NCBI RefSeq assembly: GCF_009756665.1
Contig: NZ_CP037953.1
Location: forward strand, 1,364,001-1,428,000
Reading direction: 5' to 3'
From: Permianibacter aggregans
Lineage (GTDB): Bacteria; Pseudomonadota; Gammaproteobacteria; Enterobacterales; Permianibacteraceae
Length of the DNA: 64,000 nucleotides
Position numbers and translations under genes: made by a program. Below, piece by piece: positions 40,106 through 49,409 of this stretch. The notes under the pieces were generated by a model. That model made no database searches. It was given only the letters and a program-made list of their open reading frames with translations, and was not told the DNA's origin. Numbering within the stretch: position 1 is the first letter of the stretch; the number at the start of each line of letters is the position of its first letter.

Positions 40106-40684
40106 TTATATCGGGGTTGACGACAACCACAGCATCCAGCCATACCAGGTTTTGTCGCGCGTTTGACGACCATAATCGTCCGTGTAAGTATCGCGCCAAT
40201 CCATCATTTCATAAGCAACCGAAATACCACCGAAGCGGGCATTATCCAGCTTGTCTTTGGAAACGCGCACATAGTAAGACTGGCTGCCCGGACCGAAGGC
40301 AGCATTGATCGCCTGGTTGAAAATCAGCAAACCATAGAGTGGCTGATCATGGCCTTTGACATGCACCAGAACCGGCTTGGCGCCAAGCTGACGCGCCGCC
40401 TGATACTGATTCGCCAGCGTTTTTTCATCAAAACGGGCATTCCAAAGGTTCAGCGCGAATGGCGTGCGGAACTGCTCACCACCTTGCAGCACAAAGCTGC
40501 CATCCATCGCTTCGATTTTCAGCTCGGTGTTGACCAGTGTGCCGTAATTGATCGGACGCAGCGTACGATCCGTGTGATTAATATAAGTAGGCGCCGAACC
40601 GGTTGCACCAATGAACGCGATAACCGCTGTACACATTGCCAAGACCAAGCGCCAGCGACGCGAATGCCAAACAGATTTCAACAC
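40106..40684 (-). CDS. Exported protein of unknown function
   Basis: A 192-aa protein with an N-terminal signal (RLVLAMCTAVIAFIGATGSA) and a mature part with alternating aromatic and charged residues, likely beta-rich (YYVRVSKDKLDNARFGGISV). GTG start at 40684 has GGAGG 7 bp upstream, which decides the start. No known family seen. Third of four minus-strand genes of mainly exported proteins (41846 to 39637). Confidence 0.65.
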   Translation of the reverse strand: MLKSVWHSRRWRLVLAMCTAVIAFIGATGSAPTYINHTDRTLRPINYGTLVNTELKIEAMDGSFVLQGGEQFRTPFALNLWNARFDEKTLANQYQAARQLGAKPVLVHVKGHDQPLYGLLIFNQAINAAFGPGSQSYYVRVSKDKLDNARFGGISVAYEMMDWRDTYTDDYGRQTRDKTWYGWMLWLSSTPI

Positions 40685-40742
40685 AGCACATCCTCCATAC
40701 AGGAATAGAAAAAATCGCTCAGTAACATCACAAATTATTTAT

Positions 40743-41399
40743 TCAGCGCAGCAACAATAACGCGCCGTCGCGCCAGGTCTGCACAGCTTGCAATTCCGGT
40801 GTCTGCCGGTTTAACTCAACGGAGCCGGCGACAACCGGCCAAATGTAGACGGCGCTGACGATTTCATTGTTGCTGACGTATTCGCAGCGCGGTGCATTAC
40901 CCTCCTCGCCCAGCCGTCGACCGGCGACATCATCACCGAGCTTGCGACCTGAAGTATCTTCGCCGAGTTTGCGGCCGGACACGTCCTCGCCCAGTTTGCG
41001 GCCGGCATCTCCCTCACCGAGTTTGCGACCGGCATCCTCTTCACCAAGTTTGCGGCCGGCATCGGCTTCGCCCAACTTACGGCCGGCGTCATCCTCACCA
41101 AGACGACGACCTGCAACATCCTCACCAAGCTTGCGACCGGCATCGGCCTCGCCCAGTTTGCGGCCGGCGTCATCTTCGCCAAGGCGACGACCAGCAACAT
41201 CCTCACCAAGCTTACGGCCAGCATCGTCTTCACCGAGTTTACGTGGATTCAAGCAAGCCGCCGGCAGCTGCCAACGGAAACCGTTGATCGACACATGCCA
41301 TTGCGTATCAGAAAGCGTGAGTGTTAGCGGGGCTTGTTCTTGCGCAAAAGTGGGGCTTGCTGCGGCGAGACTTATCGCCATCAGGGCGGCACGAATCAC
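40743..41399 (-). CDS. Exported protein built of thirteen 9-residue repeats
   Basis: A 218-aa protein: signal peptide (1-19), a short domain with Cys49, then thirteen tandem units of consensus GRKLGEDDA at residues 52-168, then a C-terminal domain beginning near Cys172. The repeats are highly charged, alternating RK/RR with GE(D/E) pairs, and may form a regular solenoid, coil or extended rod. Cys on both sides of the array could close it by a disulfide. GTG start in a GTGA overlap with the upstream gene. No family is recognised. Confidence 0.75.
   Translation of the reverse strand: MIRAALMAISLAAASPTFAQEQAPLTLTLSDTQWHVSINGFRWQLPAACLNPRKLGEDDAGRKLGEDVAGRRLGEDDAGRKLGEADAGRKLGEDVAGRRLGEDDAGRKLGEADAGRKLGEEDAGRKLGEGDAGRKLGEDVSGRKLGEDTSGRKLGDDVAGRRLGEEGNAPRCEYVSNNEIVSAVYIWPVVAGSVELNRQTPELQAVQTWRDGALLLLR
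40896..41246 (-). repeat. 27-bp tandem repeat, 13 copies, inside a gene
   Basis: Thirteen uninterrupted 27-bp units encode the nonapeptide array. Units vary mainly at codons 3 (K/R), 7-8 (DD, DV, AD, ED, GD, DT) and 9 (A/S/N), and multi-unit blocks such as DV-A/RR/DDA/ADA recur, showing growth by duplication of groups of units. Lack of stops in other frames produces spurious long ORFs on both strands here. Confidence 0.93.
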
Positions 41400-41845
41400 G
41401 GTACATCTCCTTGGCAGGGAACAACTAGCGCGATGCCGCCCGCGGCGGCGCTCAACGCCAAATCGACGAGGTCAAAGTGACCCGGCAAAAAGTATAGCCA
41501 CTGACCGAGCTCCCAGCCAGTCGCAGCGCACAACACCAGCAACGATGGCAATCGCCAACGCAGCGCCCAAATGAGATCACGCGCGGCACAGCCTATCAAC
41601 AATGCCCAGGCGAAATCCGGGTAAGTGTTGCGCAACATTTTTATCCAGGGCCGCCACTCTTCAGCAATGACCGGAGCCGGCGGCAGACTGAACCAGCGCT
41701 CAAACCATTCCTGACCGGGACTCAGCCAATACAGCGCGGTCGCCACCATGATTGCGGATAACACCAGCAACCAACTGCCGGCAGAAATCGCCGCCCGTGG
41801 TGGCAAAAACAATAAACGACTCAGCTCAGTGAAAGTACGCGGCAT
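41396..41845 (-). CDS. VanZ-like small membrane protein
   Basis: A protein of about 149 aa from the ATG at 41845 (MPRTFTELSRLLFLPPRAAI). Four hydrophobic segments and a C-terminal GWELGQWLYFLPGHFDLVDL followed by ALSAAAGGIALV, a pattern like VanZ-type or DUF2809-type membrane proteins. First gene of the four-gene exported-protein cluster; its stop overlaps the GTG start of the repeat protein. Confidence 0.6.
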   Translation of the reverse strand: MPRTFTELSRLLFLPPRAAISAGSWLLVLSAIMVATALYWLSPGQEWFERWFSLPPAPVIAEEWRPWIKMLRNTYPDFAWALLIGCAARDLIWALRWRLPSLLVLCAATGWELGQWLYFLPGHFDLVDLALSAAAGGIALVVPCQGDVP

Positions 41846-42030
41846 CGTTCTCTCGGGAAAGGAAAAAATCCGTCGCAGCCTACACCGGTTCATTGCTCCT
41901 GACCAAACACGGAAAGGCAGCACGGTCATTCTGATCAACCTTTGCCAACCCCCCTAACCTCCACCTATAGTCAATGCTTTCGACCTGACCGGCTCGCCTG
42001 CCGGTCGCTAGACACTCACAGGAGTCACCG

Positions 42031-42459
42031 GTGAAATTGTTTTTTGTCACGGCGCTGATGCTGCTTACCTCGATCGCCAATGCTGCCGATATATCCGGTT
42101 TGTGGATCGGTTATTATGGCTATGGACCTGAAGATGCGCAGGAAACACCATTCGCGATGATCATCAAGCAACAAGGCGCAACCATTCAGGCAACCATTAT
42201 TGAGCCGGTAACCTTTGGTGATCCGAACGCCACTCACCGGCAAGCGCAAGTGCTTGGCAACATCAACGACAAACAGATTCAATTCATCAAACAATATTCC
42301 GACGGTCAGCGAAACGCGCCGGTCAGCTATGCCTTGACGGTGATTCAAAATCAGTTGATGACAGGAAAGTGGTCCATTGCTGAAGAAAGCGGTCCGGTGC
42401 GGATGGCTCGCGTCAATGCTGCCGAAATCAAATCGGTTTTCACTAACATAGGACTATAA
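42031..42459 (+). CDS. Secreted protein of unknown function
   Basis: A 142-aa protein with a cleavable signal (KLFFVTALMLLTSIANAA) and a beta-rich mature part (DISGLWIGYYGYGPEDAQ, QATIIEPVTFGDPNATHRQA) that resembles small lipocalin-like or beta-sandwich stress proteins in pattern only. GTG start with AGGAG 8 bp upstream. The short hairpin TACACTTCCGTGTA then GTTTTTTG after the stop (about 42470-42498) may terminate it. Confidence 0.65.
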   Translation: MKLFFVTALMLLTSIANAADISGLWIGYYGYGPEDAQETPFAMIIKQQGATIQATIIEPVTFGDPNATHRQAQVLGNINDKQIQFIKQYSDGQRNAPVSYALTVIQNQLMTGKWSIAEESGPVRMARVNAAEIKSVFTNIGL

Positions 42460-42512
42460 GCGCGTAGGCATACACTTCCGTGTAGTAAGCGTGTTTTTTG
42501 TGGCGTAGTATC

Positions 42513-43448
42513 TCAGCGACGCAGTGGCTCGAAGAACGTCCAAATCACAGTGGTCGCATCAAGTGCTTGGCCCGGTTCGTCGCCGCGCCAGCTGCCCTTA
42601 CGTCCGCCGGGCCAGGCATGACCCAGTTCTCGAACAAAATAGAACTGCAGCGAAACGTCGGGCGGGCAAGCATAGCGACCGTGTTGAAACAGCGGCGTAT
42701 TGCTGACGTTAACTGTGGCGGCGCAAGCGTTGGCTTTGGCCCAAAACTCGGCCTGCGCCATCGCCGGCAATGCCGGCGTGCCATCCCAGGCATCGGGAAA
42801 ACGGCCGCCGGGCGCACCGCCATCAAACGGCACCGATTGATCCTGCATGCCGTTAATGATCAATGCGGACACCGGCGTTGCCGGCAAGCGTTCATCACCA
42901 AACAGCGTCGCCACTACCGGTGCTATCGCGGTGATGTCATCGGCCAGCTCAAAGCCCAATCGATGCGCCATCATGCCGCCATTGGAAATGCCGGTCACGT
43001 AAACGCGTTGTGCATCAATCGGATATTGCGTTTTCAATGCCAGCAACAAAGCGCGAATAAAACCGACATCATCACTGCGTTGCTGCATCGCCGGGCCGCA
43101 GCAATGACCGGCATTCCAGGTCAGTAACTTATGATCAAAGCGGCCGCGCCCTTCCGGGTAAACAACGATGAATCGTTCGCGTTGCGCCAGCGCGGTAAAG
43201 CCGGTCATGCGCTCAATGTTCTCCGCATTGCCGCCACCGCCGTGCAATACCAACACCAGCGGTAGTTTCTCGGTACCAACAAGTGACGCCGGTGCTCGCA
43301 CCAAGGCATAACGCTCCACCCCCTGATGTTGAATCTTAAAATATTCCGACGCTGCGACTGTCTGCATAAACAACACCAGCAACGCGCTCATAACCATACT
43401 TAGCCACATCGCACTCACCGACTTAGCTTTTGCCAATTGAATTGGCAT
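42513..43448 (-). CDS. Secreted alpha/beta hydrolase, PHB-depolymerase/LpqC-like esterase
   Basis: A 312-aa exported esterase. Signal peptide (about residues 12-36), oxyanion-type HGGGGNAEN, the nucleophile in VTGISNGGMMAHRLG (GxSxG), a Cys pair in AGHCCGPAMQ, the Asp region QDQSVPFDGG and His in ELGHAWPGG near the C-terminus. Family members hydrolyse polyhydroxybutyrate or feruloyl esters; the substrate is not readable. ATG at 43448 is preferred to the longer frame start at 43538. Confidence 0.83.
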   Translation of the reverse strand: MPIQLAKAKSVSAMWLSMVMSALLVLFMQTVAASEYFKIQHQGVERYALVRAPASLVGTEKLPLVLVLHGGGGNAENIERMTGFTALAQRERFIVVYPEGRGRFDHKLLTWNAGHCCGPAMQQRSDDVGFIRALLLALKTQYPIDAQRVYVTGISNGGMMAHRLGFELADDITAIAPVVATLFGDERLPATPVSALIINGMQDQSVPFDGGAPGGRFPDAWDGTPALPAMAQAEFWAKANACAATVNVSNTPLFQHGRYACPPDVSLQFYFVRELGHAWPGGRKGSWRGDEPGQALDATTVIWTFFEPLRR

Positions 43449-43821
43449 AACGTTCAACCCGCGACTTCGTTGACATCGCCCATCAATGATCGAGTACCGG
43501 TAGTTTCTTGGCGGCGCAGAAAGGCGCAACTGGCTCACAGATTTTCAAATTCATCTTAAAAATTTGCCGGCATAACCCGGCGAGAAATTGCTTCGTCGTC
43601 TTGACGCATTTCTTCGCAAACAGAGAATAATCATCCCAATCCCATACTGACTAAAACAGCGCACAAAAGCTGCTGCGATACCCACGTCACAAATTACCTT
43701 CATTAGCGCGGCAGCCCCGGCATTTTCGCTTTCGCGATGCTGTGCTATTTATTCACCGACAGCAAGGATCCGGAGCCTGCTGGCAATGACAAGAAATCTT
43801 CCTTTGCACGGAGAAGCAAAC
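43449..43821. other. Divergent intergenic region
   Basis: A 373-bp gap between the minus-strand esterase and the plus-strand metalloprotease. No convincing gene, RNA or large repeat. It must hold both promoters; no unambiguous boxes are seen. Confidence 0.5.
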
Positions 43822-45591
43822 ATGAAATGGTCAACATCCGCCATGGCGGCCGCGTTGGCGTTGGCAACGCAAAGCAGCCATGCACTCGATCTCTGGATCG
43901 AAAATATCTATGTCACGCAGGCGACACAAACCTACAACAAGTCAGTGCCACTGGTCGCCAAACGGCGCGGTCTGGTGCGCATTTTCACCCGCGCCGATCG
44001 GCCCAATAGCGCGGTACCGCAAGTGCGACTCGATTTGTATTACTACGGCGTCTACGCCAAAAGCATCACGCTGAATGCCGACAATGGTTTTGCCGGTGTG
44101 CCCACCGTCGTCGATAGTCGCAACTATGTCTATTCGCATGATTACTTTATCGACGCCGCCGATGTTCGCCCCGGCCTGCAATTGCACGCCGAAGTCGACC
44201 CGCATACTGCCTATCAACAGACCAATTACCTGAACGATGTGTGGCCGCATGGCGCGCGTCGTTCTGATTACAGCGTCGATACCAGCAAACTGGTGCGGGA
44301 GAATGTTTGGAACGCGCCTACTTATCGCACAATGTTGGTGCCGCTACGCACCAGCAATGGCTTGGTCGGCGACGTTCATACCGGCAACACCGAAAGCTAT
44401 GTCGAATACTTGCGGCGCGTATTACCGGTGCCGGAGGCACTCGATGTGCGCGTGCATAGCCCCTACTATTTCAACGGCACACCAGGGCCCAATTACGACA
44501 ATCAATGGACCCGCGTCTTGAATGAAATGGATGCGCTACGTTATGCCGAAAATCAGCCAACACGTCACTATTACGCGGTGTTGAAACCGTATTACGGTGG
44601 TGGCGGTTCCGGTATGGCCTGGATTGGCGGTTGGGCTGGTATCGGAGTCGATTGGACCACGAACATGGGCGGCAGCAACGGCACGATCACCTGGCGCAGT
44701 GGCACCTACGCACACGAGGTCGGTCACAACTTGAGTTTGCGTCATGCGCCCTGTGGTGGACCAGCCGGTGCCGATCCGTATTTTCCGTATTACAACGGCA
44801 GCATTGGTGTCACCGGTTTCGATGTATTCAAGAACCGTTACTTCAACCCATACGACAACAATTATTGGTCGGATTTAATGGGCTATTGCGGCTACGACTG
44901 GATCAGCGATTATCACTACAACAAGGCGTTGCAATGGCGTAATCGTTACGACTGGTTGAATGGTCAAAGCGTGCAGTACGGCAGCGAAAGCAAGGCCCAT
45001 ATCGCCCCGCCCATCGAGCGTGAGCAAAACGCTCAAGAATCGCTGTTGGTTTGGGGTCGTATCGAAAATGGCCGAGTCATTCTTGAGCCCGCGTTTCGCG
45101 TCAAAGGTGCTCCGACGCTGGAAAAATCAGACAGCGAATATCGGATGCAAATGCTTGATACATCCGGCCGCGTAGTCAATGAACAAGCCTTCGAAGTTTA
45201 CCCGAGCGATCATGGCGATGCGCTGGGCTTTGCCTTTCGCATGCACTTGCCAGCCGTACCGCGTACGTTCAACAAAGCGAGCGGCGGCGCAGTAAGCGAA
45301 CTGCGCTTGCTGCAACATGGCAATCAACTAGCCAGCAAACGCAGCATGCCGGCTACCGCATTGAACAAAACCACGCGGGCGCCAGCACTCAAAGTGGCGG
45401 CCGGCAAACCGGTGTTGGAATGGGACCATCATCGCTACCCAGTGGCATTGATTCGCAACGCCGCGAACGGTGAGGTGATTAGCTTTGCTCGCGATGGTCG
45501 CATCGAATTGGCGGACTTACCGGCCAAAACCATTGATGTGCAATTCGGTGATGGCGTCAACAGCGTCCACAAGCAGTTCAAACTGCCATAG
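43822..45591 (+). CDS. Secreted metzincin zinc metalloprotease
   Basis: A 589-aa exported protease. ATG at 43822 (MKWSTSAMAAALALATQSSH) has GGAG 8 bp upstream. The zinc motif HEVGHNLSLRH near residue 298 is the full HExxHxxxxxH of metzincins, and SDLMGYCGYDWISDYHY near 360 supplies the Met-turn. Cys in HAPCGG and GYCGY may pair. The C-terminal 200 residues look like beta-sandwich domains, possibly for substrate binding. An M66- or reprolysin-like relationship is possible. Confidence 0.87.
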   Translation: MKWSTSAMAAALALATQSSHALDLWIENIYVTQATQTYNKSVPLVAKRRGLVRIFTRADRPNSAVPQVRLDLYYYGVYAKSITLNADNGFAGVPTVVDSRNYVYSHDYFIDAADVRPGLQLHAEVDPHTAYQQTNYLNDVWPHGARRSDYSVDTSKLVRENVWNAPTYRTMLVPLRTSNGLVGDVHTGNTESYVEYLRRVLPVPEALDVRVHSPYYFNGTPGPNYDNQWTRVLNEMDALRYAENQPTRHYYAVLKPYYGGGGSGMAWIGGWAGIGVDWTTNMGGSNGTITWRSGTYAHEVGHNLSLRHAPCGGPAGADPYFPYYNGSIGVTGFDVFKNRYFNPYDNNYWSDLMGYCGYDWISDYHYNKALQWRNRYDWLNGQSVQYGSESKAHIAPPIEREQNAQESLLVWGRIENGRVILEPAFRVKGAPTLEKSDSEYRMQMLDTSGRVVNEQAFEVYPSDHGDALGFAFRMHLPAVPRTFNKASGGAVSELRLLQHGNQLASKRSMPATALNKTTRAPALKVAAGKPVLEWDHHRYPVALIRNAANGEVISFARDGRIELADLPAKTIDVQFGDGVNSVHKQFKLP

Positions 45592-45599
45592 TCTTCCCG

Positions 45600-45650
45600 A
45601 GCGAACGCGGTGCGCTCAACGCGGTTTTTGATTTGGCGCACCGCTTCTTG
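45600..45650 (+). terminator. Possible terminator between convergent genes
   Basis: GAGCG(9)CGCTC followed by AACGCGGTTTTTG could end the metalloprotease transcript; alternatively GCGGTGCGC pairs with GCGCACCGC about 30 bp on. Competing structures, modest T-run. Confidence 0.5.
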
Positions 45651-45652
45651 TG

Positions 45653-48028
45653 TTATTGGTCATTGGTCGCCGGTGAGGATTTTTGTTCGTCTTTATGGCG
45701 TGCTTTGGCTACGCGCGGCAGTGCGACGAAGAACGATGCTCCTTTGCCAAGTTCCGATTGTGCCCAGATGCGACCACCATGCAGCGAAAGAATTTTCGCG
45801 GACAAAGCCAAGCCAACACCGGTACCGGGAAAATCGCTAGAGCGATGCAGACGATGAAACAGCAAAAATAACTTGTCGGAATAATTGGCATCAAAGCCGA
45901 TGCCGTTGTCGCGAATTTCAATGACGTATTCGCTATTTTGGCTCTCCGATGAGCGCTCATGAATGTGAATCACCGGTCGCTCTTTGCCGGTTGAGTATTT
46001 GACGGCATTATCCAGCACATTGTGAAACACCTGCCGCAGTAACACATGGTCGGCCTGCACGACCGGCAACGGGCCAATGTCGAAGCTAATCGTACTGCGG
46101 ACAGAATCGGGTAACTCGCTGATCAACTCCTGCACCAAGGCGGAAAGATCGACTTTACTGGGTTTCAGCGCCTCGCGCCCCAATTGCGCCAGTGCCAGCA
46201 TGCCGCCGATCATTTCGTTCATACGCAGTACGGCTTGTTCACAACGCTTGATCCACTCTTGCAAATCGGCCGATTCGTGTCCGGCCAGCTCATCCTTGAT
46301 CATGGACAGATAACTTGTGCAATGGCGTAGCGGCGCACGTAAATCATGCGACACCGCGTAGTTGAAGGTTTCCAGATCTTTGATCGCCATGCGCAGTTCG
46401 GTCGTGCGCATATTGACTTGCTCTTCCAATGAAAAGTTCAGTTCATGCAGTTTTGCTTCGGCTTGCTTCAGCGGCGAGATATCGAGAATCACCCCTTCCA
46501 GGGCTTGCACTTCATTGTCGACCGTGACCGCTCTGCCGTGCTCCAGCACCCAACGGATCTCACCATCGCGATGCACGATGCGATACTCGAGCACAAACGG
46601 CTGTTTGCGGGCCAATGCCTGCTGCACACTGGAGTCAACCTGTTCTCGGTCGGCCGGATAAATCACGCTGGCATAACTGCGCACCTGATTACCGATAAAA
46701 TCTTCGGCCGGATAACCAGTCAGTTCGATGGCTGCGGTGCTGACAAACGACATGGTCCAATCGGCATCATTACTACAGCGATAAACCATGCCGGGAATAT
46801 TGGCGACCAGCGTGCGGTAATGCGCTTCACTGACCGCGAGTTTTTGCTGCATTTGATTGAGATTGGCGAAATACTGCTGGCTGAGTCGGTGGCTCCAGGC
46901 CAACACGCCTGTGGCAATCAATAGCTCCAACAGCAAGGTGCCAACGGCGATATTGCGCAAGTTCAAAAAAGAATGCTCGATGCGTTCGGTGATCGGCTGC
47001 AATGGCATCAAATTCACCAGCAACCAATTCTGTTCACGAATGCGCGAAACGAATGCGACATGATCCGCTAGCACCAAGCGCGTGTGCGTGGCATTCGGCG
47101 CATCCATGCGCGCTTGAGCAATCGCCTGTTGCCAGAGCGGGTTCGGCAGTTCGCTGACCTTCAACACCCCGCCACTGGCTTGGATCGCGTCGGCATGCAC
47201 ATCGGACGCGGCCACAACATCATCGGCGGTGATCAGGACAAATTGACTGCCGGGTTGCTGACGCAATAAATCCGTGCGCGCCAACACTTTGGCCAGCGGC
47301 ACATCATGCCCGACCGAACCAAACCATTCGCCACGCCAGTACAGCGGCGCCACCGCCGACAGCATCCACACTTTCGGCACCGGGTCGTAAGCGAGCTTGG
47401 TCCAAAACACATGACGATGCGGGTTCTGCTCCGGCATCGCGCCGGTCATCCACTCGGTATCGCGGTAATCAAAATCCGCCGTCGCTTGAAACACAAACTC
47501 CGGCTCTTCCGGCCAATGGATCACAATGCCGCTGACGGCCGGCAAGATCCAGGTATCGACAAACACCTGGCCATGCGCACCACGACCGTACAACTCGGTA
47601 ATCGTTTTCGCGCGCACAAAAAACTCGCGCAGCCGCGAATCGAGGCTGACATAACGGGGAATCCAGACACCGGCTTCGGTATTCGGGTCGAACCGGTCAC
47701 GCCGGCTGCGCACCGAGCCATCCGGCAGCGCCTGAAAGTGCTGTTCAAACACCGCATCAGGCACCTCGACCGGCGCCTCAAGATTGACCGATAAATCATG
47801 GGCGAACCGGCGCACCGACGATTCCGCGGCCCGCAAATCCGCTTCAATTGCCTCGGCAACAATCTGCGCAATCTGCTCCCGTTGACCGACAATCCGCTCG
47901 ACGCTGCTCCCCGTCAACTGCTGCTGCTCACGGACTCCAAACACAAACAACACCGTCAGCGCCAACACAGCGGTCAGAGCCGGTAGAAATAGTGGTACCG
48001 GTGGTCGGTAAGCGGGAGCACTATCCAT
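45653..48028 (-). CDS. Sensor histidine kinase with dCache-like sensor and PAS domain
   Basis: A 791-aa membrane kinase. One helix near residues 13-30, a large periplasmic dCache-like sensor (about 40-340), a second helix near 365, PAS/PAC (about 405-520; ADWTMSFVSTAAIELTGYP), a coiled connector, HisKA with the phospho-His in FNYAVSHDLRAPLRH near 563, and HATPase_c with VLDNAVKYS, IRDNGIGFDANY and GTGVGLALSAKILSLHGG. No receiver domain and no cognate regulator adjacent, so an orphan kinase. It resembles phytochrome/CHASE-type bacterial kinases in its C-terminal half. Confidence 0.92.
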   Translation of the reverse strand: MDSAPAYRPPVPLFLPALTAVLALTVLFVFGVREQQQLTGSSVERIVGQREQIAQIVAEAIEADLRAAESSVRRFAHDLSVNLEAPVEVPDAVFEQHFQALPDGSVRSRRDRFDPNTEAGVWIPRYVSLDSRLREFFVRAKTITELYGRGAHGQVFVDTWILPAVSGIVIHWPEEPEFVFQATADFDYRDTEWMTGAMPEQNPHRHVFWTKLAYDPVPKVWMLSAVAPLYWRGEWFGSVGHDVPLAKVLARTDLLRQQPGSQFVLITADDVVAASDVHADAIQASGGVLKVSELPNPLWQQAIAQARMDAPNATHTRLVLADHVAFVSRIREQNWLLVNLMPLQPITERIEHSFLNLRNIAVGTLLLELLIATGVLAWSHRLSQQYFANLNQMQQKLAVSEAHYRTLVANIPGMVYRCSNDADWTMSFVSTAAIELTGYPAEDFIGNQVRSYASVIYPADREQVDSSVQQALARKQPFVLEYRIVHRDGEIRWVLEHGRAVTVDNEVQALEGVILDISPLKQAEAKLHELNFSLEEQVNMRTTELRMAIKDLETFNYAVSHDLRAPLRHCTSYLSMIKDELAGHESADLQEWIKRCEQAVLRMNEMIGGMLALAQLGREALKPSKVDLSALVQELISELPDSVRSTISFDIGPLPVVQADHVLLRQVFHNVLDNAVKYSTGKERPVIHIHERSSESQNSEYVIEIRDNGIGFDANYSDKLFLLFHRLHRSSDFPGTGVGLALSAKILSLHGGRIWAQSELGKGASFFVALPRVAKARHKDEQKSSPATNDQ

Positions 48029-48237
48029 GCGTCATCCCTTTAGGCGGGTAGCTGCTGCAAGTATAGATGGGGGTGGCGCGATAGCCAGTTGGCGCTGAAT
48101 CGCTGAAAAGATCGGAGCCCGACACTATCGGCAAGAACGTGGCGGCGTTGAACGACTATTACGAGGTGATTTGACGAAGAAAGCCCACCAACTGAACGCC
48201 GGTGGGTTATCAAGAAAAAACTCAGCGGAAGTAATCT

Positions 48238-48276
48238 AAAACGCTCCTGTCAGAAAACATATGTCTGAGGAGCGGC
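48238..48276 (-). terminator. Terminator after the 144-aa gene
   Basis: On the minus strand GCTCCTCAGA pairs with TCTGACAGGAGC around ATATGTTT, followed by GTTTTAG, 28 bp past the gene end. A further hairpin CCCACC(11)GGTGGG lies at about 48184-48206. The rest of 48029-48302 shows no gene. Confidence 0.6.
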
Positions 48277-48302
48277 ATTCACTCACTTCATCACACCGCC
48301 AA

Positions 48303-48737
48303 TCACGGTAATTTGGCGTACTGACCTTTTAGCGCCAAACCGGCCATGATGGCACCGGCATGGCATTCCAATGTCGTGGCGCTCTTGGTCTCATTCTTTT
48401 TGTAATAGCTGACCATATTGACGACCGCATTGGCACCGCGGCGTTTGGCTCCTTCCTGAAACGATTTCAACGCCGATAATGCTGCCCAACGGCAGGCAAA
48501 TTCATCGGTTTTGCCTACGGCGTTGGTTTTCTTATTCGACACATCCGTTTCAAGCAACTTGGCATTTGCTGGCACGGCATTACCGGCCAGGATAAATTTC
48601 ACCGAGCCATCCAACTGCTCCTTCGCCTCTGGCATATCCAGCACATCTTGAAGCGGGATGTTAACGATGGTATCTCGTGCGTGGACAAATGAAGAAAAGG
48701 TCACCGCCATGATCATGGCCATCCAGTAACGTGTCAT
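48303..48737 (-). CDS. Small periplasmic protein of unknown function
   Basis: A 144-aa protein with signal peptide (YWMAMIMAVTFSSFVHA) and a mature domain with VKFILAGNAVPANAKLLETD, RRGANAVVNMVSYYKKNE and LECHAGAIMAGLALKGQYAK. Similar small proteins occur widely in Gammaproteobacteria and are sometimes misnamed after excinuclease; nothing in the sequence supports DNA repair. Two Cys may pair. Followed by the terminator at 48238-48276. Confidence 0.72.
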   Translation of the reverse strand: MTRYWMAMIMAVTFSSFVHARDTIVNIPLQDVLDMPEAKEQLDGSVKFILAGNAVPANAKLLETDVSNKKTNAVGKTDEFACRWAALSALKSFQEGAKRRGANAVVNMVSYYKKNETKSATTLECHAGAIMAGLALKGQYAKLP

Positions 48738-48842
48738 TTTTTTCCTTCCTTATCTATGGTGTTGAAGTACTTTTCGTAGCGTAATCGTACGTGTGAAAGC
48801 CTTTAGATTACAAGCACCATTTCTGAACCCGTGTGAGCCGGA

Positions 48843-48879
48843 GTAGGTACGATTAGCCAAAGGCGTAATCGTACGCATG
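48843..48879 (+). repeat. REP hairpin, copy downstream of the RAYT pseudogene
   Basis: GTAGGTACGATTAGCC then AAAGGCGTAATCGTACGCATG. TACGATTA pairs with TAATCGTA and GCC with GGC, a classic REP stem with a GTAG head. A partial copy (CGTAGCGTAATCGTACGTG) lies at 48774-48793. Mirror image of the copy at 49473-49505. Confidence 0.82.
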
Positions 48880-48913
48880 TCATTCTCCACCATGCACCGT
48901 TGCAGCCAAATCA

Positions 48914-49336
48914 TCACACCAATCCATGTTTAACAGGATTCACATGCACATAATCCACATGTCGGCTGAAATCCTGTTCACCGCGAATCATATGCTCCCA
49001 GTAATGCTGCTGCCAAATACCGCGTTCGCCATTTTTCACGCGATTCACAGAACGCCTCTCGACTTTCGGTAACGCGCGTGAGAAAAAGCTTTTGATAAGT
49101 CGCCAACGCGTGCAGTAATCGGCATCCCCTTCAGGCAATGTCCAGACGCAATGCATATGCTCCGGTCACACCACCCAGGCATCAATGGCAAACGGGTAGG
49201 CGCGATGAACACGAGCGATGCAATCCTTCAATAATCGTATTTCATCCACCAACAAGGTATTGCCATGCCGCTCCAACAGGTTCACCATAAAGAACCATGT
49301 CGCACCCGCCGCCTTTGCACGTCGATAGTTTGGCAT
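48914..49336 (-). pseudogene. REP-associated tyrosine transposase (RAYT/TnpA-REP), broken
   Basis: Reading from ATG 49336: MPNYRRAKAAGATWFFMVNL, LLERHGNTLLVDEIRLLKD, then FAIDAWVV, an in-frame TGA at 49166-49168, and PEHMHCVWTLPEGDADYCTR, ending IRGEQDFSRHVDYVHVNPVKHGLV. HMH (the HUH-like metal motif) and the tyrosine in VDYVHVNPVKHG are conserved family marks. The TGA replaces the Leu of the usual WVVLPxHMH, and the C-terminal basic tail after GLV is lost to TGATGA. So it is inactive unless suppressed. Flanked by REP copies, its natural substrates. Confidence 0.87.
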
Positions 49337-49355
49337 TCCTTCGCCTCATCGTTTA

Positions 49356-49385
49356 GTAGGTAGGATTAGCGTAATCGTACGCATG
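49356..49385 (+). repeat. REP-like sequence lacking the stem tip
   Basis: GTAGGTAGGATTAG then CGTAATCGTACGCATG: the same sequence as the neighbouring REPs but with the GCC-AAA-GGC tip deleted. 20 bp upstream of the RAYT start. Confidence 0.7.
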
Positions 49386-49409
49386 AACACCACACCAAAT
49401 AAATTCACT

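Noticed and set aside
40896-41246. CRISPR array
   Set aside because: Repeats are contiguous, without spacers, and encode an in-frame peptide repeat.
40867-41574. Long plus-strand ORFs over the 27-bp repeat
   Set aside because: They exist because the repeat unit has no stops in several frames; Ser/Pro/Arg monotony and no start context. The minus frame has a signal peptide and operon overlap.
48303-48737. Excinuclease-type annotation sometimes given to such proteins
   Set aside because: Signal peptide and no nuclease or ATPase motif; it is a small exported protein.
49166-49168. Selenocysteine at the in-frame TGA of the RAYT gene
   Set aside because: The position is normally Leu, no SECIS-like need, and the C-terminus is also lost; simple decay fits better.
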